Made by a program: the position numbers and the translations under genes
The notes under the pieces: generated by a model
Seen by the model: the letters and a program-made list of their open reading frames with translations, nothing else
Databases searched by the model: none
Told to the model about the DNA's origin: nothing
Shown here: positions 23,442-34,725 of the stretch, one piece after another
Position numbering within the stretch: position 1 is the stretch's first letter
How the letters are laid out: each line of letters starts with the position of its first letter
Assembly: GCA_001574975.1 (NCBI GenBank)
Contig: KQ965795.1
Coordinates: 124,001 to 188,000 of the forward strand
Length of the DNA: 64,000 nt
Reading direction: 5' to 3'
DNA from: Gonapodya prolifera JEL478
Lineage: Eukaryota > Monoblepharomycota > Monoblepharidomycetes > Monoblepharidales > Gonapodyaceae

Positions 23442-24327
23442 TCACGCTACCGAATCCAGAAATCTCTGCATACCCGCCTCAACCCAATCAGTACCCCCCG
23501 CAGACCCCTCCCCACTCCCCGCCAAGCCACACACACTCGAAGTCCACATTGTGCTAAGTCCCACATTTTCAGGTCGCGGAAGGCTTTCAGCTCCACAGAA
23601 CATTCGGTGCCACTTCCCGTCACTTTTCTGACATTCAGTGGAGCAGTACTTGATTCGCTTGCACTTGGCACACGCAAAGAGGCGCGGTGGTTTAGTCGCA
23701 AGCTCGGAGAAGAAGCCAGGAAGGGGGCGCGACTCGGCTCCTACAGTGCAAGCGAAGGAGCCGCAAGATTGTCGAAAGACGATGCGTGGCAATGATATCT
23801 TCATCGGAGATTCTCCTGTCGAGACTGCGCGCGCCACACGAAGCCACCCAGAAGGCCCTTTACAGATGAGAGTGGAAAGAGGAGCATTTATCAGTCTGAA
23901 AAAGTCTTTGTGAGCCTTGGCCGCACGAGCAATGTCCGTTACGTCGTCCGGTCCACCGCTCATCATGACGTCGAGAAGTCCCATTGCCGTATCACCCACT
24001 TCACGGTAAAGGGGATGCCTTGGGGTCGTGGACGCCAGGAAACCGGTTGCGTGTATGCGGTAGGTCACGTCACTAGGGGTAGGACTACCGTAAAGATAAT
24101 CCGTTCAAGATATGGTCCCGGGCGACCAGAAGCTCCATCACATCGCGGATTTCTGCCCACTGACATCCCCGTTCGCAGCACGTCAGCGCATGGCTGTATT
24201 CCATCACAAGATCAAAGGGAGTCCAGCTACACGGGTCCCTTTTCGGGCGGGGTTTCTTCGTGGTATGATTGAGGAAATCGTAGCATGTGTCTTCATCGTC
24301 ATCTGAGCAAACGGACCGTGAGGTCAT
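23442..24327 (-). CDS. MYND-type zinc finger protein
   Basis: From ATG at 24327 the N-terminal part is acidic (SDDDEDTCYDFLNH), followed by a helical region (DLVMEYSHALTCCERGCQW). The central block DYLYGSPTPSDVTYRIHATG continues through VGDTAMGLLDVMMSGG to the C-terminal MYND finger: CGSFAC, then ACAKCKRIKYCSTECQKSDG, WHRMFC. This is the C-x2-C / C-x3-C / H-x3-C ligand set of a protein-interaction zinc finger. Between LVARDHILNG and DYLYGS (about 24095-24110) the frame changes without a usable splice site, so there is a small indel in the gene or the assembly. The C-terminal ~45 residues after the finger are Gly/Ser-rich. Confidence 0.65.
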
Positions 24328-24614
24328 CGTTGCAGTTCGGCTCAGCCGGCGCTGATTTCCAAAACTTTGACCTCAGGCTGGCCCAGTTTGAAGCCTCAAC
24401 GATTTGTGTCCTTGCGACAAAGGGGGGCAAAGCAATTTCGGCAACGTTGGTGATCGTGTCAGTCATCCGGTAGGCGCGTTTATAAATCATCAAACTGTCA
24501 TGATTGGAATCAAAAGGAAAACAGTCAAATTGATGAATCATTTCTTACAACGGCAATCAATCAAATGCTATTTGTACGAAAATCCGATCCGCGGAACTCC
24601 ACAAAATACAAACT

Positions 24615-25175
24615 TCACGCGTTCCGTCTCAGCCAAAAGACGTACGGGTGGTCCTTCTTACCACCCTTCTGATCCATGACACCCAGGACCAAACCGTCGT
24701 CCACTTTACGAAACACGTCGTTGATAGGCAGGCAGTCGTATAACATTGTTGCCGTCACGACGCCCCTGTACTCTGTCATTCTCAACCTCGCAGCAGGCTT
24801 CGTCGTGGAGACGAATGGCTTCGCGAGCCAGAGAATCCAGTCTAGGGGCAGCGATTTGACGAACGCGGGCGGCTCACTGGATCCGCCAGCAGCCATGGCC
24901 TTTGTGGGTTCCATCATCCACCTCCCGCCGTGTCCGTCGGTCATTTGGAGCGGGTGGACCGTCTCGGGGTCGTCGAACTGTTTCCCGACCCATCCTGATT
25001 TGACGAGCAGGCCGTCGGCGGGATGCCCGGAGAGAACTTCCCCTCCGGACCAGACGCCCCACATTTCGTCGAGGGTGACGGCGGGGAGGGAGTCGTAGAA
25101 GGTGAGGATGTCTGCGACGGGGGTGAACGATGCGTCGCGCATCTGCTCGAATTGGAGCTTGGCTTTCTCGGACAT
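24615..25175 (-). CDS. GXWXG / DUF4334 protein, copy 1
   Basis: A single-exon protein of about 186 residues. The GXWXG motif is seen in EMWGVWSGGEVLSGHPADG, followed by SGWVGKQFDDPETVHPLQM. The DUF4334 part is YRGVVTATMLYDCLPINDVF, then LGVMDQKG and a closing YVFWLRRNA. It is a small soluble protein found in bacteria and fungi, structurally thought to be a beta-barrel; its function is unknown to me. It lies in tandem with a second copy. ATG 25175 is the only ATG before the first conserved block. Confidence 0.8.
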   Translation of the reverse strand: MSEKAKLQFEQMRDASFTPVADILTFYDSLPAVTLDEMWGVWSGGEVLSGHPADGLLVKSGWVGKQFDDPETVHPLQMTDGHGGRWMMEPTKAMAAGGSSEPPAFVKSLPLDWILWLAKPFVSTTKPAARLRMTEYRGVVTATMLYDCLPINDVFRKVDDGLVLGVMDQKGGKKDHPYVFWLRRNA

Positions 25176-25531
25176 TGGGCGAGGGTTGTGATGGGAGACT
25201 GAGGAGAAGAGCGTCAGGCCAGCTGTGGTAGTGGACAGGTGTGGGACGGCGGCACCCACAGTAGCGAGATGTTAGTTTCTTCTTCGTTGTCAGAGAGTCG
25301 AGTCGAGTGCGCAAAACGTCGGCTGATGCCGCTGCTGTATGTCTCGCTGCCTGCAACAACAGTTTACCCATTTCGCCGCGCACTTTCATTTATCCGTTTA
25401 GCCGAAATTGTGGTCCAGACCGAAAACGCCATGACTTCATGTCAAATGAAATGCACATGAGGCAGTAAGTGTTACAAAACGCACACTTCGTTATATACAT
25501 ACAGAAATACATAGTACCCATTCCACAGCTC

Positions 25532-26077
25532 TCACACTCGTCGCAGCCAAAACACAAACGGATGTTCCCTCTCCCCACCGCGTATCTCCATCACGCCCAT
25601 CACCGTGTCCCCATCCACCTTGCGAAACATGTCCCGCATCGGCACTCCATCGTATACCATCGCCGCCGACACCTTCCCTCGGAACTCCCGCATCACCAAA
25701 GACGCCGCAGGCCGATTCGTGCCGATCAGAGGGCGCGCGAGCCACAGAAGCCACGCATTCGGCATGGCCCGGAGCCACGCGCCGGGCCGTGCCGTGATGG
25801 GCGCCCGGGTCGGGTCCAGGTTCCACCTTTCGCCTCGCCCGTCGTCGAACTGGAGTGGATGGACGGTGTCAACGTCTAGGAATTCCTTCCCGACCCATCC
25901 GCTTTCGATCAAGAACCCTTCCATCGGGTGACCCGTTTTGACTTCCCCGCCGGTCCATTGCCCGAGCATCTCCTTCTCCGTCAGGGGTGGGAGTGTGTCG
26001 AAGAAGCGCAGGGCGGTGGAGATGTCGCACCCGGACTGGCGCAGGGTTCCGAAATCGGGGATCAGGTCAGTGACCAT
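25532..26077 (-). CDS. GXWXG / DUF4334 protein, copy 2
   Basis: A paralogue of the neighbouring copy with the same order of blocks: EMLGQWTGGEVKTGHPMEG, SGWVGKEFLDVDTVHPLQF, FRGKVSAAMVYDGVPMRDMF, VMGVMEIRGG, and FVFWLRRV at the end. It has 181 residues, starts at ATG 26077 and has no intron. The two proteins are clearly related but well diverged, so the duplication is old. Both are on the minus strand, 356 bp apart, and each probably has its own promoter. Confidence 0.8.
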   Translation of the reverse strand: MVTDLIPDFGTLRQSGCDISTALRFFDTLPPLTEKEMLGQWTGGEVKTGHPMEGFLIESGWVGKEFLDVDTVHPLQFDDGRGERWNLDPTRAPITARPGAWLRAMPNAWLLWLARPLIGTNRPAASLVMREFRGKVSAAMVYDGVPMRDMFRKVDGDTVMGVMEIRGGEREHPFVFWLRRV

Positions 26078-26610
26078 TGTAGTAGAAGGGGGAAGGTCGG
26101 AGGGACTGGTGTCTCTTAGACTGAAGAGGGAGATGTGTACCGAGTTAGCATTGTCCGGTCTTTCCCACCCCTCGGACCTCCATATGAACGCTTCCCTCGT
26201 GTCGCACCTGTGTGAAATCCCCGACCGTCCTCTTCCTGGATTCCAAACGAAGCTAGTTGGGTTTGGAGGAAGACGTCGAGATTTGCTGCGCCAACGTTGT
26301 AATTGAGCCGCTTTGGCGTCTGGCGTTGTAAACAAACAATCGTCCTTATCCCTCATCTTTTCGCTCCACCAAACGAAACATGTCGCTCGACAAATTGCTT
26401 TGCAGCAGTTACGGAGCTTTCTTGTCGCATCTGTGATATTAGTGCCGATTCGCTGTCGGTCTCACAGCTGCACCTTTAGTAACTCGACCAGAACCACAAC
26501 ATATTTATCGTGACGGTGCCCCAGTGGTCAAAGCTAAATCTCCATATGGGGGGAGGGGGGGGCCATGGCCTGGTCCAAAGAGATACGTCCACCACATTCA
26601 TTGACCGTTA
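26078..26610. other. Intergenic
   Basis: 533 bp with no gene seen. It contains a G-run (26545-26562) just upstream of the decayed kinase. Confidence 0.45.
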
Positions 26611-28458
26611 ATGCCTGCGAGCCTGCAGACAGCGCGTGTCCCCGAATTCTGGGAAGTCGACACGAAAGAAGTCGAATGGACGACAGAACGGCTCGGTCGC
26701 GGGGGGGTTCGGCACGGTTTATCGGGGAACATGGCGAGGGATCCCGGTTGCTCTGAAACTGGTCGTTCTGTCGGAATCACAGGCGATCCTAGGAGTCTCT
26801 ACATCTGGAAATGGCTCCGCTGCTCCAGCTGCTGGTTCATCGGACGGGGCTCGGCTAGAATGGTCTCAAACGTCGACCCGCGTCAACAATCGGACCAGAA
26901 TGAATCTGGGGACTGCCCGGACACTTTTCGCCACTACTCGTCACCCGGGGCGTACCACGAAAACATTTTTGGCGGGGAACAGCGAGGAACAGCGAGGAAC
27001 AAGGAGGGTAGTTCAGAGCCGTGAGTTACCTTGGTCCACTTCTACCTAGCGTCTGAAGATATATCCAGTTCGTTTACATTCGCCGTACAAACGACTTTGA
27101 CAGGGAGGCGTTCGTGTGGTACTCGATGGCCTCCCTGTTCGTGCTTCCTCTGTTCGGTGTTGGGAACGACGTGAACGGACGACCGTATTTCATTTCACCA
27201 ATAATGGAGAACGGCAATGTCGAGCAGTATCTCACTCGCTTAAATGGCAGTCCAACTTACCATGACGAGGTGCTCGGCTTGGTGAGTAGTGCAAATCTTC
27301 AAAAAGAAATACAGTGACCCACCTGCCGTTCATGAACTCGTCGGTTTGGATTTAGCTCTACGACATAGCTAGAGGAATGGTGTACCTGCATGACGTCGCT
27401 AAAGTCATCCACACCGACCTAAAAGCCGAGCAACGTGCTCGTCACAGATGAGAAGCGTGGTGCCGTCACCGACCCAGCTCACCGGCGGAGACGAGTCCGT
27501 CGTACTCCCCGGAAGCATGATGTATCTTCCGCCAGAAAGACTGGGCTGCGCCCTTGGAATGAGCACCGTGGAACATACCGTCACAAAGGCAGGGGATGGT
27601 TACGCTTTCGGATTTGGGTGGTGAGCGGGACCTCGCCTTTGAGGTCTGGTATTATTAACGTAACGTGTGCTGCTGCAGCTTTGGACTTTGACGCTTTCAC
27701 CGTACGGAGAAACAGTCGATCTGGATGACGTGAAGGACGTTCTCGGTGGTCGCAGACCTGACACCCCTCCCTCGATGCCTCGCAGACTTGCGAGTTTGAT
27801 GAAACGTTGTTGGGCTCACGATCACAAAACGCGGCCACTGTTCCCGGAAATTATCACAGAGTTGGAACATGTTATGTGAGTAGTGTTGGTGGTATCGCAC
27901 GGTGATTATTCTAACAGCAACAGCTCTTGGTCATGTCGAAATCCAAATCTCCCTCATACTCGTCCTGTCCCGTCTAATAAGTCGATTTTCGATTTAGAGA
28001 GGTCAAGCCCCGCTTCAGCGAGCGACGCTGACGCTAGTTTTGATCTAGCCAAGCGATATCACGGTCAAGGAGATCTCCGACGCGCTCTCCAGTGGTACAG
28101 GCGCGCTGCGAAAGTTAATCATTTGGAATCTCATTGGGGATCCCAGTGCAAGTTTGCTGAGTGGTGCAAGCTAGGAATCGGACTTCACTGCCGGGACGTG
28201 GAGATGGCTGCGCGGTGGTACGAGGAAGCAGGGAAACAGAACCATTCGGCATCACTGTGCGCTATGGGAGATCTGTTTTCCTATGGAATGGGAACATACA
28301 ATCATGATCTCGCTCTTGCAATGGCCTATTACCGTCTTTCCGCGAATCTGGGGAATGCCACGGCACGGACACGGCTGGGATTTATGCTGGCACATCGGTA
28401 TGGAGTCAAGTGGGACTACTCCGACCGCGTCAGGGTTTATGTGTACACTTACGTTTAG
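26611..28458 (+). pseudogene. Decayed TKL-type protein kinase with C-terminal Sel1 repeats
   Basis: Kinase blocks appear in correct order but in different frames: WEVDTKEVEWTTERLGRGG, then GFGTVYRGTWRGIPVALKL (Gly loop and VAxK lysine). ENGNVEQYLTRL, LYDIARGMVYLHDVAKVIHT and DLK...SNVLVTDEK (catalytic loop, HTD instead of HRD) follow, then MMYLPPERLG and LMKRCWAHDHKTRPLFPE. One break is at a seven-G run near 26700, another just after DLK; the DFG motif is not in frame. The C-terminal part (from about 27990) is open and has Sel1-like repeats (RALQWYRRAAKVN, MAARWYEEAGKQNH, LAMAYYRLSANLGN). TKL kinases fused to Sel1 repeats are expanded in some early-diverging fungi. The two or three breaks could be real or base-calling errors. 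Confidence 0.7.
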
Positions 28459-28739
28459 ATAATTGGTTTTTCTAAATCACCGAAGCTCCTTTGACCACAG
28501 CAAGGTGTCATTTTCTACGTTAAATAGACGATGAAAATTGGCCAACCTTTTGCTAATGAGAGTTTGACTTTATCAAAACGATGGTTTACTTTGCTCATCA
28601 AGAAACGCATCGAAGCATTGTGATGAGAAGCGAAATGACGAGGCAATTTCTGGCAAATTCTTTGGACAGTCGGAAAATTTCACCGAAGATGTGAAACCTC
28701 ATCAATTCATACACACTTATCAAATGTCTGCGATGAGAG

Positions 28740-29260
28740 TAAACAAACACCTGCTATTCCTCTCGGAGCTATTTTTGGACTCGCTGCAGCACTTGAGCTG
28801 CACAACACTACCGTTAAAGTTAGCAGGTGATTTTTACACTATCTCAAGATCCAAGACTCACTAATTGAGTAGATGTCTGATCAGGAAATGGTATCAATGA
28901 TGTCGGAGTGACAGCGTTGGCGCGACCGCTAAAACTCAATGCGACAGTAAAAAAACGCTGAACCTCCAAAGTGAGTGTCTGTCTTCTTTTCGCTGCTCCT
29001 TGTGATTCCATGGTGTGTTATTGTGTTAGACAACTCAATCAGTCATGTTGGTGCTAATGCACTTGCCGAGATGCTCCATATCAACTCTACGACATCGACA
29101 CTGAACCTTGAAAGTCAGACTTCTCGCAATTTCAAGTTGGCTTCTTAACTGCACCTACTTCATTCAAGATAACAAAATCGGTGACATCGGGGTATCTAAA
29201 CTGGCGTCGGCACTCAACAACAATGGAGTGTTGTCGACTCTGCGTTGATGTCAAGTGACC
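28740..29260 (+). pseudogene. Leucine-rich-repeat remnant, one repeat per exon
   Basis: Three successive short exons each encode one ribonuclease-inhibitor-type LRR and are separated by GT-AG introns: NGINDVGVTALARPLKLNAT, then NSISHVGANALAEMLHINST, then NKIGDIGVSKLASALNNNGV. A preceding piece (GAIFGLAAALELHNTTVKV) fits the same pattern. Stops at exon ends and the lack of a start suggest a gene fragment. It lies directly before the Sel1 segment in the same orientation and may once have been part of one LRR-Sel1 gene. Confidence 0.6.
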
Positions 29261-29276
29261 TGCAATGTAGGCGACA

Positions 29277-30760
29277 GTGCAGCCCAATCCCTGCAATATC
29301 TCTGATGGTCAATTTGTCCCACCCAATGCTAAAATCACCCAGGGTAATTCTATTGAGGAATACGAAGAAGATTTTATTAATGGCATGTGTTATGAGAATG
29401 GATGGGGTGTGGATCAAGATGTGATAGAAGCTGAACGATGGCACCGTAAGGCAGCGGAATTGGGACATGCTCAAGCGCAGTGTCATCTGGCATTGTGTTA
29501 TACACACGGGTGGGGTGTCGAGAAAAGTCCAGAGCAAGCAGTCTTTTGGTACCAAAAATCAGCGGACCAGGGAAATGCAGAAGCTCAAAACAAATTGGGC
29601 GAGTGCTATGAACAAGGACGTGGTGTCGAAAAAGACCTTGGGCAAGCATTGGAGTGGTTCCGGAAGGCAGCAGACCAGGATGACGCTGAAGCTCAAAACA
29701 AGCTGGGTGAATGCTACGAGGATGGGCGTGGTGTCAGCAAAGACAAAGTTTGGTCTGTCAAGTGGTACACCAAATCAGCTGCATTGAACAACGCAAGTGC
29801 AAAGGCCAATCTAGTACGGTGTTACCAGTACAGGAACTCATGGTCATGGTGGATTCAAATGAGGATAAAGCCGTGGAGGTCTTTCGCCAAATTTGTGAAA
29901 GTGGCAGTGCAGACGCACAGTGCAATCTTGGAAACATCTATCGGGATGGTCTGGGGCTGGCCCACGACGAAGCTGAGGCGGTGCGGTGATGGAGATTGGC
30001 CTCGGATCAGGGACATGTCAAAGCTCGATTTAATCTTGCCCAATGTTATTTGAATGGGGTCGCTGTTGAAAAGGACGCCTTCTAGGCATTGACATTGCTT
30101 CGCTGGCTGTGGACCACGGAACACATAACAATATTGAGAAGGAGACACAACATGGTATAAGGCGTACTGGAATGGGGCCGATCAGAGTTGTGCAAAGGCG
30201 CAATACGTCCTTGGTGTGTGCTACGCCAATGGTGTTGGTGTCCATCAAGATAGGTTTCAGGCTCAAGTTCTGTTCCTTGCTGCAGCAGATCGAGGCTACT
30301 CTGCAGCACAGACCAATCTTGGTGAGTGCTACCAAAATGGCGTGGGTGAGGGTGAGGACGATCCCCACCTGGCAGTTGTTTGGTACAGAAAAGCGGCCAG
30401 TCAGAACTTCGCAAAGGCACAGTGCAACCTCGGAGTTTGTTATCGTGATGGCGTCGGTGTTAAGATGGACTTGCGCCAGGCGGTTGCTTGTTTCCGCAAA
30501 GCTGCTGATCAGGAGGATCCCGACGCTCAGTTCAATCAAGATCGGTGGTACTTGAACGGGGTGGACTGGAGTCAATATGGACAAGCAGCAAGCAGTTTCG
30601 TGGTATCGCAAAGCAGCGGAACAAGGTCATGCAGATGCGCAGCACAATCTTGGTTTGTGTTACATGGAAGGATGGGCCGTTGCTGCGAATAGGAAGCAAA
30701 CTACGATGTGGTACCAGAAATCTGCGGACCAGGGAAACGTAATAGCCTAGTTTGAGCTTC
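29277..30760 (+). pseudogene. Sel1-repeat (SLR) protein remnant
   Basis: At least nine Sel1-like repeats are recognisable, e.g. CYENGWGVDQDVIEAERWHR, AQNKLGECYEQGRGVEKDL, AQCNLGNIYRDGLGLAHDE, YVLGVCYANGVGVHQD, TNLGECYQNGVGEGEDD and QHNLGLCYMEGW. The first five lie in one open frame (to about 29830). After that the repeats switch frame several times and meet stops. Sel1 repeats form a helical solenoid used for protein binding. The array is probably the C-terminus of the LRR-containing gene immediately upstream, or a second member of the kinase-Sel1 family. Confidence 0.65.
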
Positions 30761-31275
30761 AAGTTATCGAAGCGGGTATTATGTGACTGATTGCCTATGA
30801 ACCAACACAGAGATGCAGAAAGCAGATTTCGACATGTAACTACGTAGCAAACTGTTTCGTCGCCAGCTAGAGTCACAAGCTCACCTCGCCCTCAGAAACC
30901 GAAGAGCCCAGACATCCCGCTTATCCGCGCCCACAAGAACCGCGAATTGATTCATCAACTCCTCGTTGGTGACGGGGAAGGGTGGAGGCTTCAGAGAAAT
31001 CGGCCGAATTTCCATATCTTTTTTCTTCGCTCAATTCCCTCCAACTGATGTGTCAACCAAAATTTTGCAGCGTCAATTCCTCCGCCGCGGGTAGCCTGTT
31101 CAGCTGATTTCACACAGTGCGCTAAGCACGTTTCACAGTGTCTATATACACTCTTGAAAACATCATCACATCGAACACTTTCTATCCTTCCGTTCCACCT
31201 TCCACTTCGACTCCGGCACCGACACCTACTGACATCGCCCATCACCACTCCATCCCGCCTTGCTCATACCGGCCA
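30761..31275. other. Intergenic
   Basis: About 515 bp between the Sel1 remnant and the 3' end of the Ran-binding protein gene. No gene recognised. Confidence 0.4.
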
Positions 31276-34002
31276 TTACTTGACAAACGCCTCAACTTTG
31301 GAAACGAGCTCGCTCCCCAAGGCCGGATTCGACATCTGCACGACGAGCCGAAACACGTGCACGAAGACACGTCAACACACCCCACACTCTGGACACCGGC
31401 ACAGTGCACCAAAACTCACCTTGACCAAGAAATTCGTCAACTTGACTTTCTCCCCACTACCATTCTCACCGTTTCCATTCGCATTCCCATTCGCTCCAGC
31501 ATCCCCGACCGCCCCCACACCGCCACTCTGAACCTCCGGCGCCGCGAACCGCACAAACCGGCCGTTCTCGACGTGGAACGCCATGCCCTTGAACAGCGGG
31601 GCGTTGAGCAGGACTCGAAGGACGGCGTCTTGGCGCATTACTGGGAGGTAAGGTGGTGTGGGGTGTGGGTTCGTGGCGTGGGGAAGAGTGGTTGGGGGTG
31701 GAGGGGTTTGTGGAATGAAGGCGTCATGCAAAGGTCCCAACACTTGGCCGAGAGCGGTTCATCTCCGCTCCCGCGCTCGCATCCCCGCACAATTCCGTCA
31801 ACTGTAGCGTTTCTTCGCCCATACATATCCACTTCCCCTGCTCGACCTCCTCCCTTCCCCGCCATCCACCCAAAACCCCCTCCCTCAAACAATTAAATAC
31901 TTACCCAACCTCCCCCTCCCCGTCTCACCGCTCCGATTAACTTTCACCGTACCCGTCCCGCGCTCCTTCCACTCGCGCGCCGTGTCGTCCATCGCGAACA
32001 GCTTGCACCGGGTGGAGAAGAGCGTCGTGTCGTGTTCTTCGCCTGTCGAGACTGGTGTCGCGGACGAAGGGAAGGACGAGTGGTGGTGGCGGGTGCCGGG
32101 GTAGTGGGTAGTGGGAGGAATGCGGAAGGAAGGGTGAATAAGCCATCCCCACATCACACCCGAAGCCCGCTCGACCCCACTACGCACCAACAACCTCCTC
32201 CACGACCTTCTTCTCCCCCGCATTCGGATCCGTCCAATCGGCCTCCCACTCCGGCTGTGTTTCTTCTCCCTCACCGCCTTCTTCCTCGAACAACGTTCCC
32301 CCACCACCACCGAACCCGCCGAGACTCGACCGCGCACCCAACGAGGCTGAGGCAGAGCCAGAGCCCAGGGTGGAGAATTTGGCAAAGGATGTGGGTTGGG
32401 AGGCGCCCGAGGAGAATGCGGAGAATGATGAAGACGAGCCGGAGCCTTCCCCGAAGAGGGAGCCACCCGACCCGGCAGTAGCGAACGACGCGAACCCCCC
32501 GCCGGACGAAATGGAGGAGCCGAACGTTCCAAATGATGACGGTGCAGGGGATGCGGTGGTGGCGGTGGTAGTGGTTGTTGTTGAAGACCCGAACCCAGCA
32601 AAAGACCCAAACGAGGATCCCGCTGTGCTGGCGAACCGGGATCCGAAGACTGTCGCCGGGGTCGGGGGTACAGGCGGGGTCGCGGAGGCGGTCCCGGCGC
32701 CAGTGGGAGTTTCGCACCGCGCTGGTTCTTGCGTGGGCGACGCGGCACCCCCAGCGGCGTCCTTCTCGGCATTCCCGCCCGGCGCGTCCCCCGGAGATCC
32801 GAAGTCGGGTTTGTGCGGGGGGTCGATAGGCGGCGTGACGTGATCGCGGGATGGGGAGGATGGGGAGTGTGGTGTGGGTGGGGATGTGGGGAAGGACATG
32901 CCCTGTGGACGGTGGGTGGGAGGTGGGAGGTGGGAGATGGGAATAGCGCTCCGCGTAGACTATATGCCTCAGGCGGAAGAATACGCTCCCTCCGCGTGAA
33001 ATAAATACGCTCCGCTCCGGGTGGAATAAACGCCTCGGGCGGACACACTCTGTCCAATACTGGCTCCGCGCTATGACATTCGCGCTTCGCGCAGATCACT
33101 CGCCTCCGGCGGAGGAACACGCCCCGCGTGATGGCCTCAGTCAGCGCTAACACGCCTAGGCCTCGGTGTCCTCCCTCCGCTCCCGTTGCACGCTCCGGTC
33201 GGACCGCTCGCTCCCCGACCAACCCAGATGTCCACCTCCGTCAAGACCCACCTTGACATTCGGCGTCACCCCCGACCCGCCCTTCCTCTCCGGGGTACGC
33301 TCGGACGTAAGACCGGCCTTGCCTCCCCTCGCGGACGCTCTGGGCATGGGTATGTTGGTTCCCTTTCCTGCTCTCTTCCCAACCTGCGCCTGCGCCTTTG
33401 TACCATTTCCACCATTTCCACCAAGAGGCGGTTTCTGATTCTGGTTACCAGCAGCATCCGCATCCGCATCTCCACCCACGGCGTCGGCATCGCTGCCATC
33501 GTCAGCCTCGTCTTCCGTGTCCTGCTGCGAGTCTCGAATGGCGTTGAACCGGACGTTTCGCTGGGGGGTTATTGGCGCGGGGTTGGGTCCCGGTCCCGGT
33601 CTCGAGGGAGACTCCGACCCGAGTTGCGCAGATGCGGCAGTGGCAGAAGACGACAGGCGTGACGGCGACAACTGAATTGGATCGCCCTCGTCGTCGTCTT
33701 CGCTGTGCTCCGCGTCCACAATGTCTTCGTCGTGCTGCGGCGGGGTCTGTGGCACGGCACGCGGCTTCTTGGTCTTTTGAGGGGCAGAGGAGGGAGTGGG
33801 CGGCTCGTCGGGGTGTGCGGCGTGGTCGTATTCCTATGTGCGAGAGGTGAAGGTGACGCAGGGGAGTGAGTGGAAACGCGACACATGCACTCGCCTCGTC
33901 CCAGTTTGCGGGCGCGTCTGCGCCGCGCTTGCGTTTGGGGCCGTCTGGCGGTGGAGGATGGGTGGGAGTGTCGACAGGAGGGTGCAGCCGGAACACGTCG
34001 GC
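31276..34002 (-). CDS. Ran-binding protein, Yrb2/Hba1 (RanBP3)-like
   Basis: The C-terminal Ran-binding domain is clear on the minus strand. Its blocks are GEEHDTTLFSTRCKLFAMDD, EWKERGTGTVKVN, RL|VMRQDAVLRVLLNAPLFKG (split by an intron of about 240 bp), VRFAAPEV, KLTNFLVK|MSNPALGSELVSKVEAFVK and stop at 31276. Upstream is an FG-like Ser/Gly-rich region (FGSFAGFGSS, GFASFATAGS, GGSLFGEGSG). The N-terminal acidic/basic region includes GPKRKRGADAPANWDEA, a possible nuclear signal. Yrb2/RanBP3 proteins help nuclear export with Crm1. An intron at about 32900-33180 carries the CG-rich repeat described separately. The first exon and start codon are not resolved; 34002 is approximate. Confidence 0.7.
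32905..33180 (-). repeat. CG-rich intron repeat, locus 1
   Basis: Inside an intron of the Ran-binding protein gene. Read in the gene's orientation it shows the head GAGGCCTAGGCGTGTTAGCG, CTGACTGAGG, TCCGCCGGAGGCGAGTGATC and TGCGCGAAGCGCGAATG. Degenerate units built on CGC-GGAGCG-TATT follow, up to the pyrimidine tract before the acceptor. Unit sequence and orientation match the repeats at 38995-39320 and 53075-53275. Confidence 0.8.
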
Positions 34003-34084
34003 AAAGAATTCACGGGTAAAAAAACGAAATCAGCAAGATCGATTGAGAGAAATGCGCGCACGCGGGTTTCTCACCTGTTTTGCG

Positions 34085-34370
34085 TGGCATCGCTGGGATG
34101 GGAGTAGCCAGAAATTATACAAAGAACGTGGCACGTCGTTTTGAAGCTGACACGATGGTGCACGGTCCCCTTACTCATCAAAGCTTTCAAAGCAACGCGA
34201 TCAAGCGCATTCTGGACTGGAGAGCGACTTTGTCGAGTAAACGGAAAGAACACGCGCCAAGGTATCTCGTGTCTCAATCCTTCGCGTCAATGAATCTTAA
34301 TCAGTTCATCATTTCGCCGCCGCACGCCAGCTAAAAATCAATTCGCAAATCACCACTCTCGCGCAAATCC
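34085..34370 (+). repeat. Duplicated promoter-side segment, copy 1
   Basis: It aligns by eye with 36240-36525. Shared stretches include TTTGTCGAG/AAG-CTAAA-like runs, CAACGCGATCAA (CGACGCGATCAA in the other), GAGAGCGACTTTGTC and CACGCCAGCTAAAAATC (CATGCTAGCTCAAAATT). Each copy lies just upstream of an F-box family gene, so gene and promoter were duplicated together. Confidence 0.6.
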
Positions 34371-34725
34371 CCAATGATCCACATCTGTGGCTGTCGACTG
34401 GAGGAGAAAACTGAGAATGAGCGGATAAATTCCGAATATATTTTTGCTTGGATCCCCCATCGTCAGTCCACTCCGCTCGAACGCTCGCCACAGTCGCTGC
34501 ATTGCCTCACGCCGCTTGCTCTGCTACCGGCCCTGTTCCTCGGCTCCCCCTGATTCAGCAAGTTTGTGTCGCCGCTGATATGTGTCTCAACACACTTACT
34601 GAGGACAGTCGTGGAAAGGACGCTTCTCGCTCGTTTCCGTCTCTGTTTAGAGCGGTCCTGCTTGCGCTGATTCGTGAAGGAGCTCGCCTCTGCCCTCGCC
34701 ACTCGCCATCTGCAGTATCGCAACT

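Noticed and set aside
24085-24110. A 16-base intron in the MYND gene
   Set aside because: Far too short for spliceosomal removal; a small indel is the simpler explanation.
29277-30760. Separate functional Sel1-only gene
   Set aside because: No start codon context, and the repeats change frame repeatedly after about 29830.
32180-32899. FG-rich stretch as a nucleoporin
   Set aside because: The downstream Ran-binding domain and overall order fit Yrb2/Hba1 better.
31885-33222. Minus-strand open frame of 445 codons
   Set aside because: It is an Arg/Pro-rich shadow of the Ran-binding protein gene and runs straight through its intron and CG-rich repeat.
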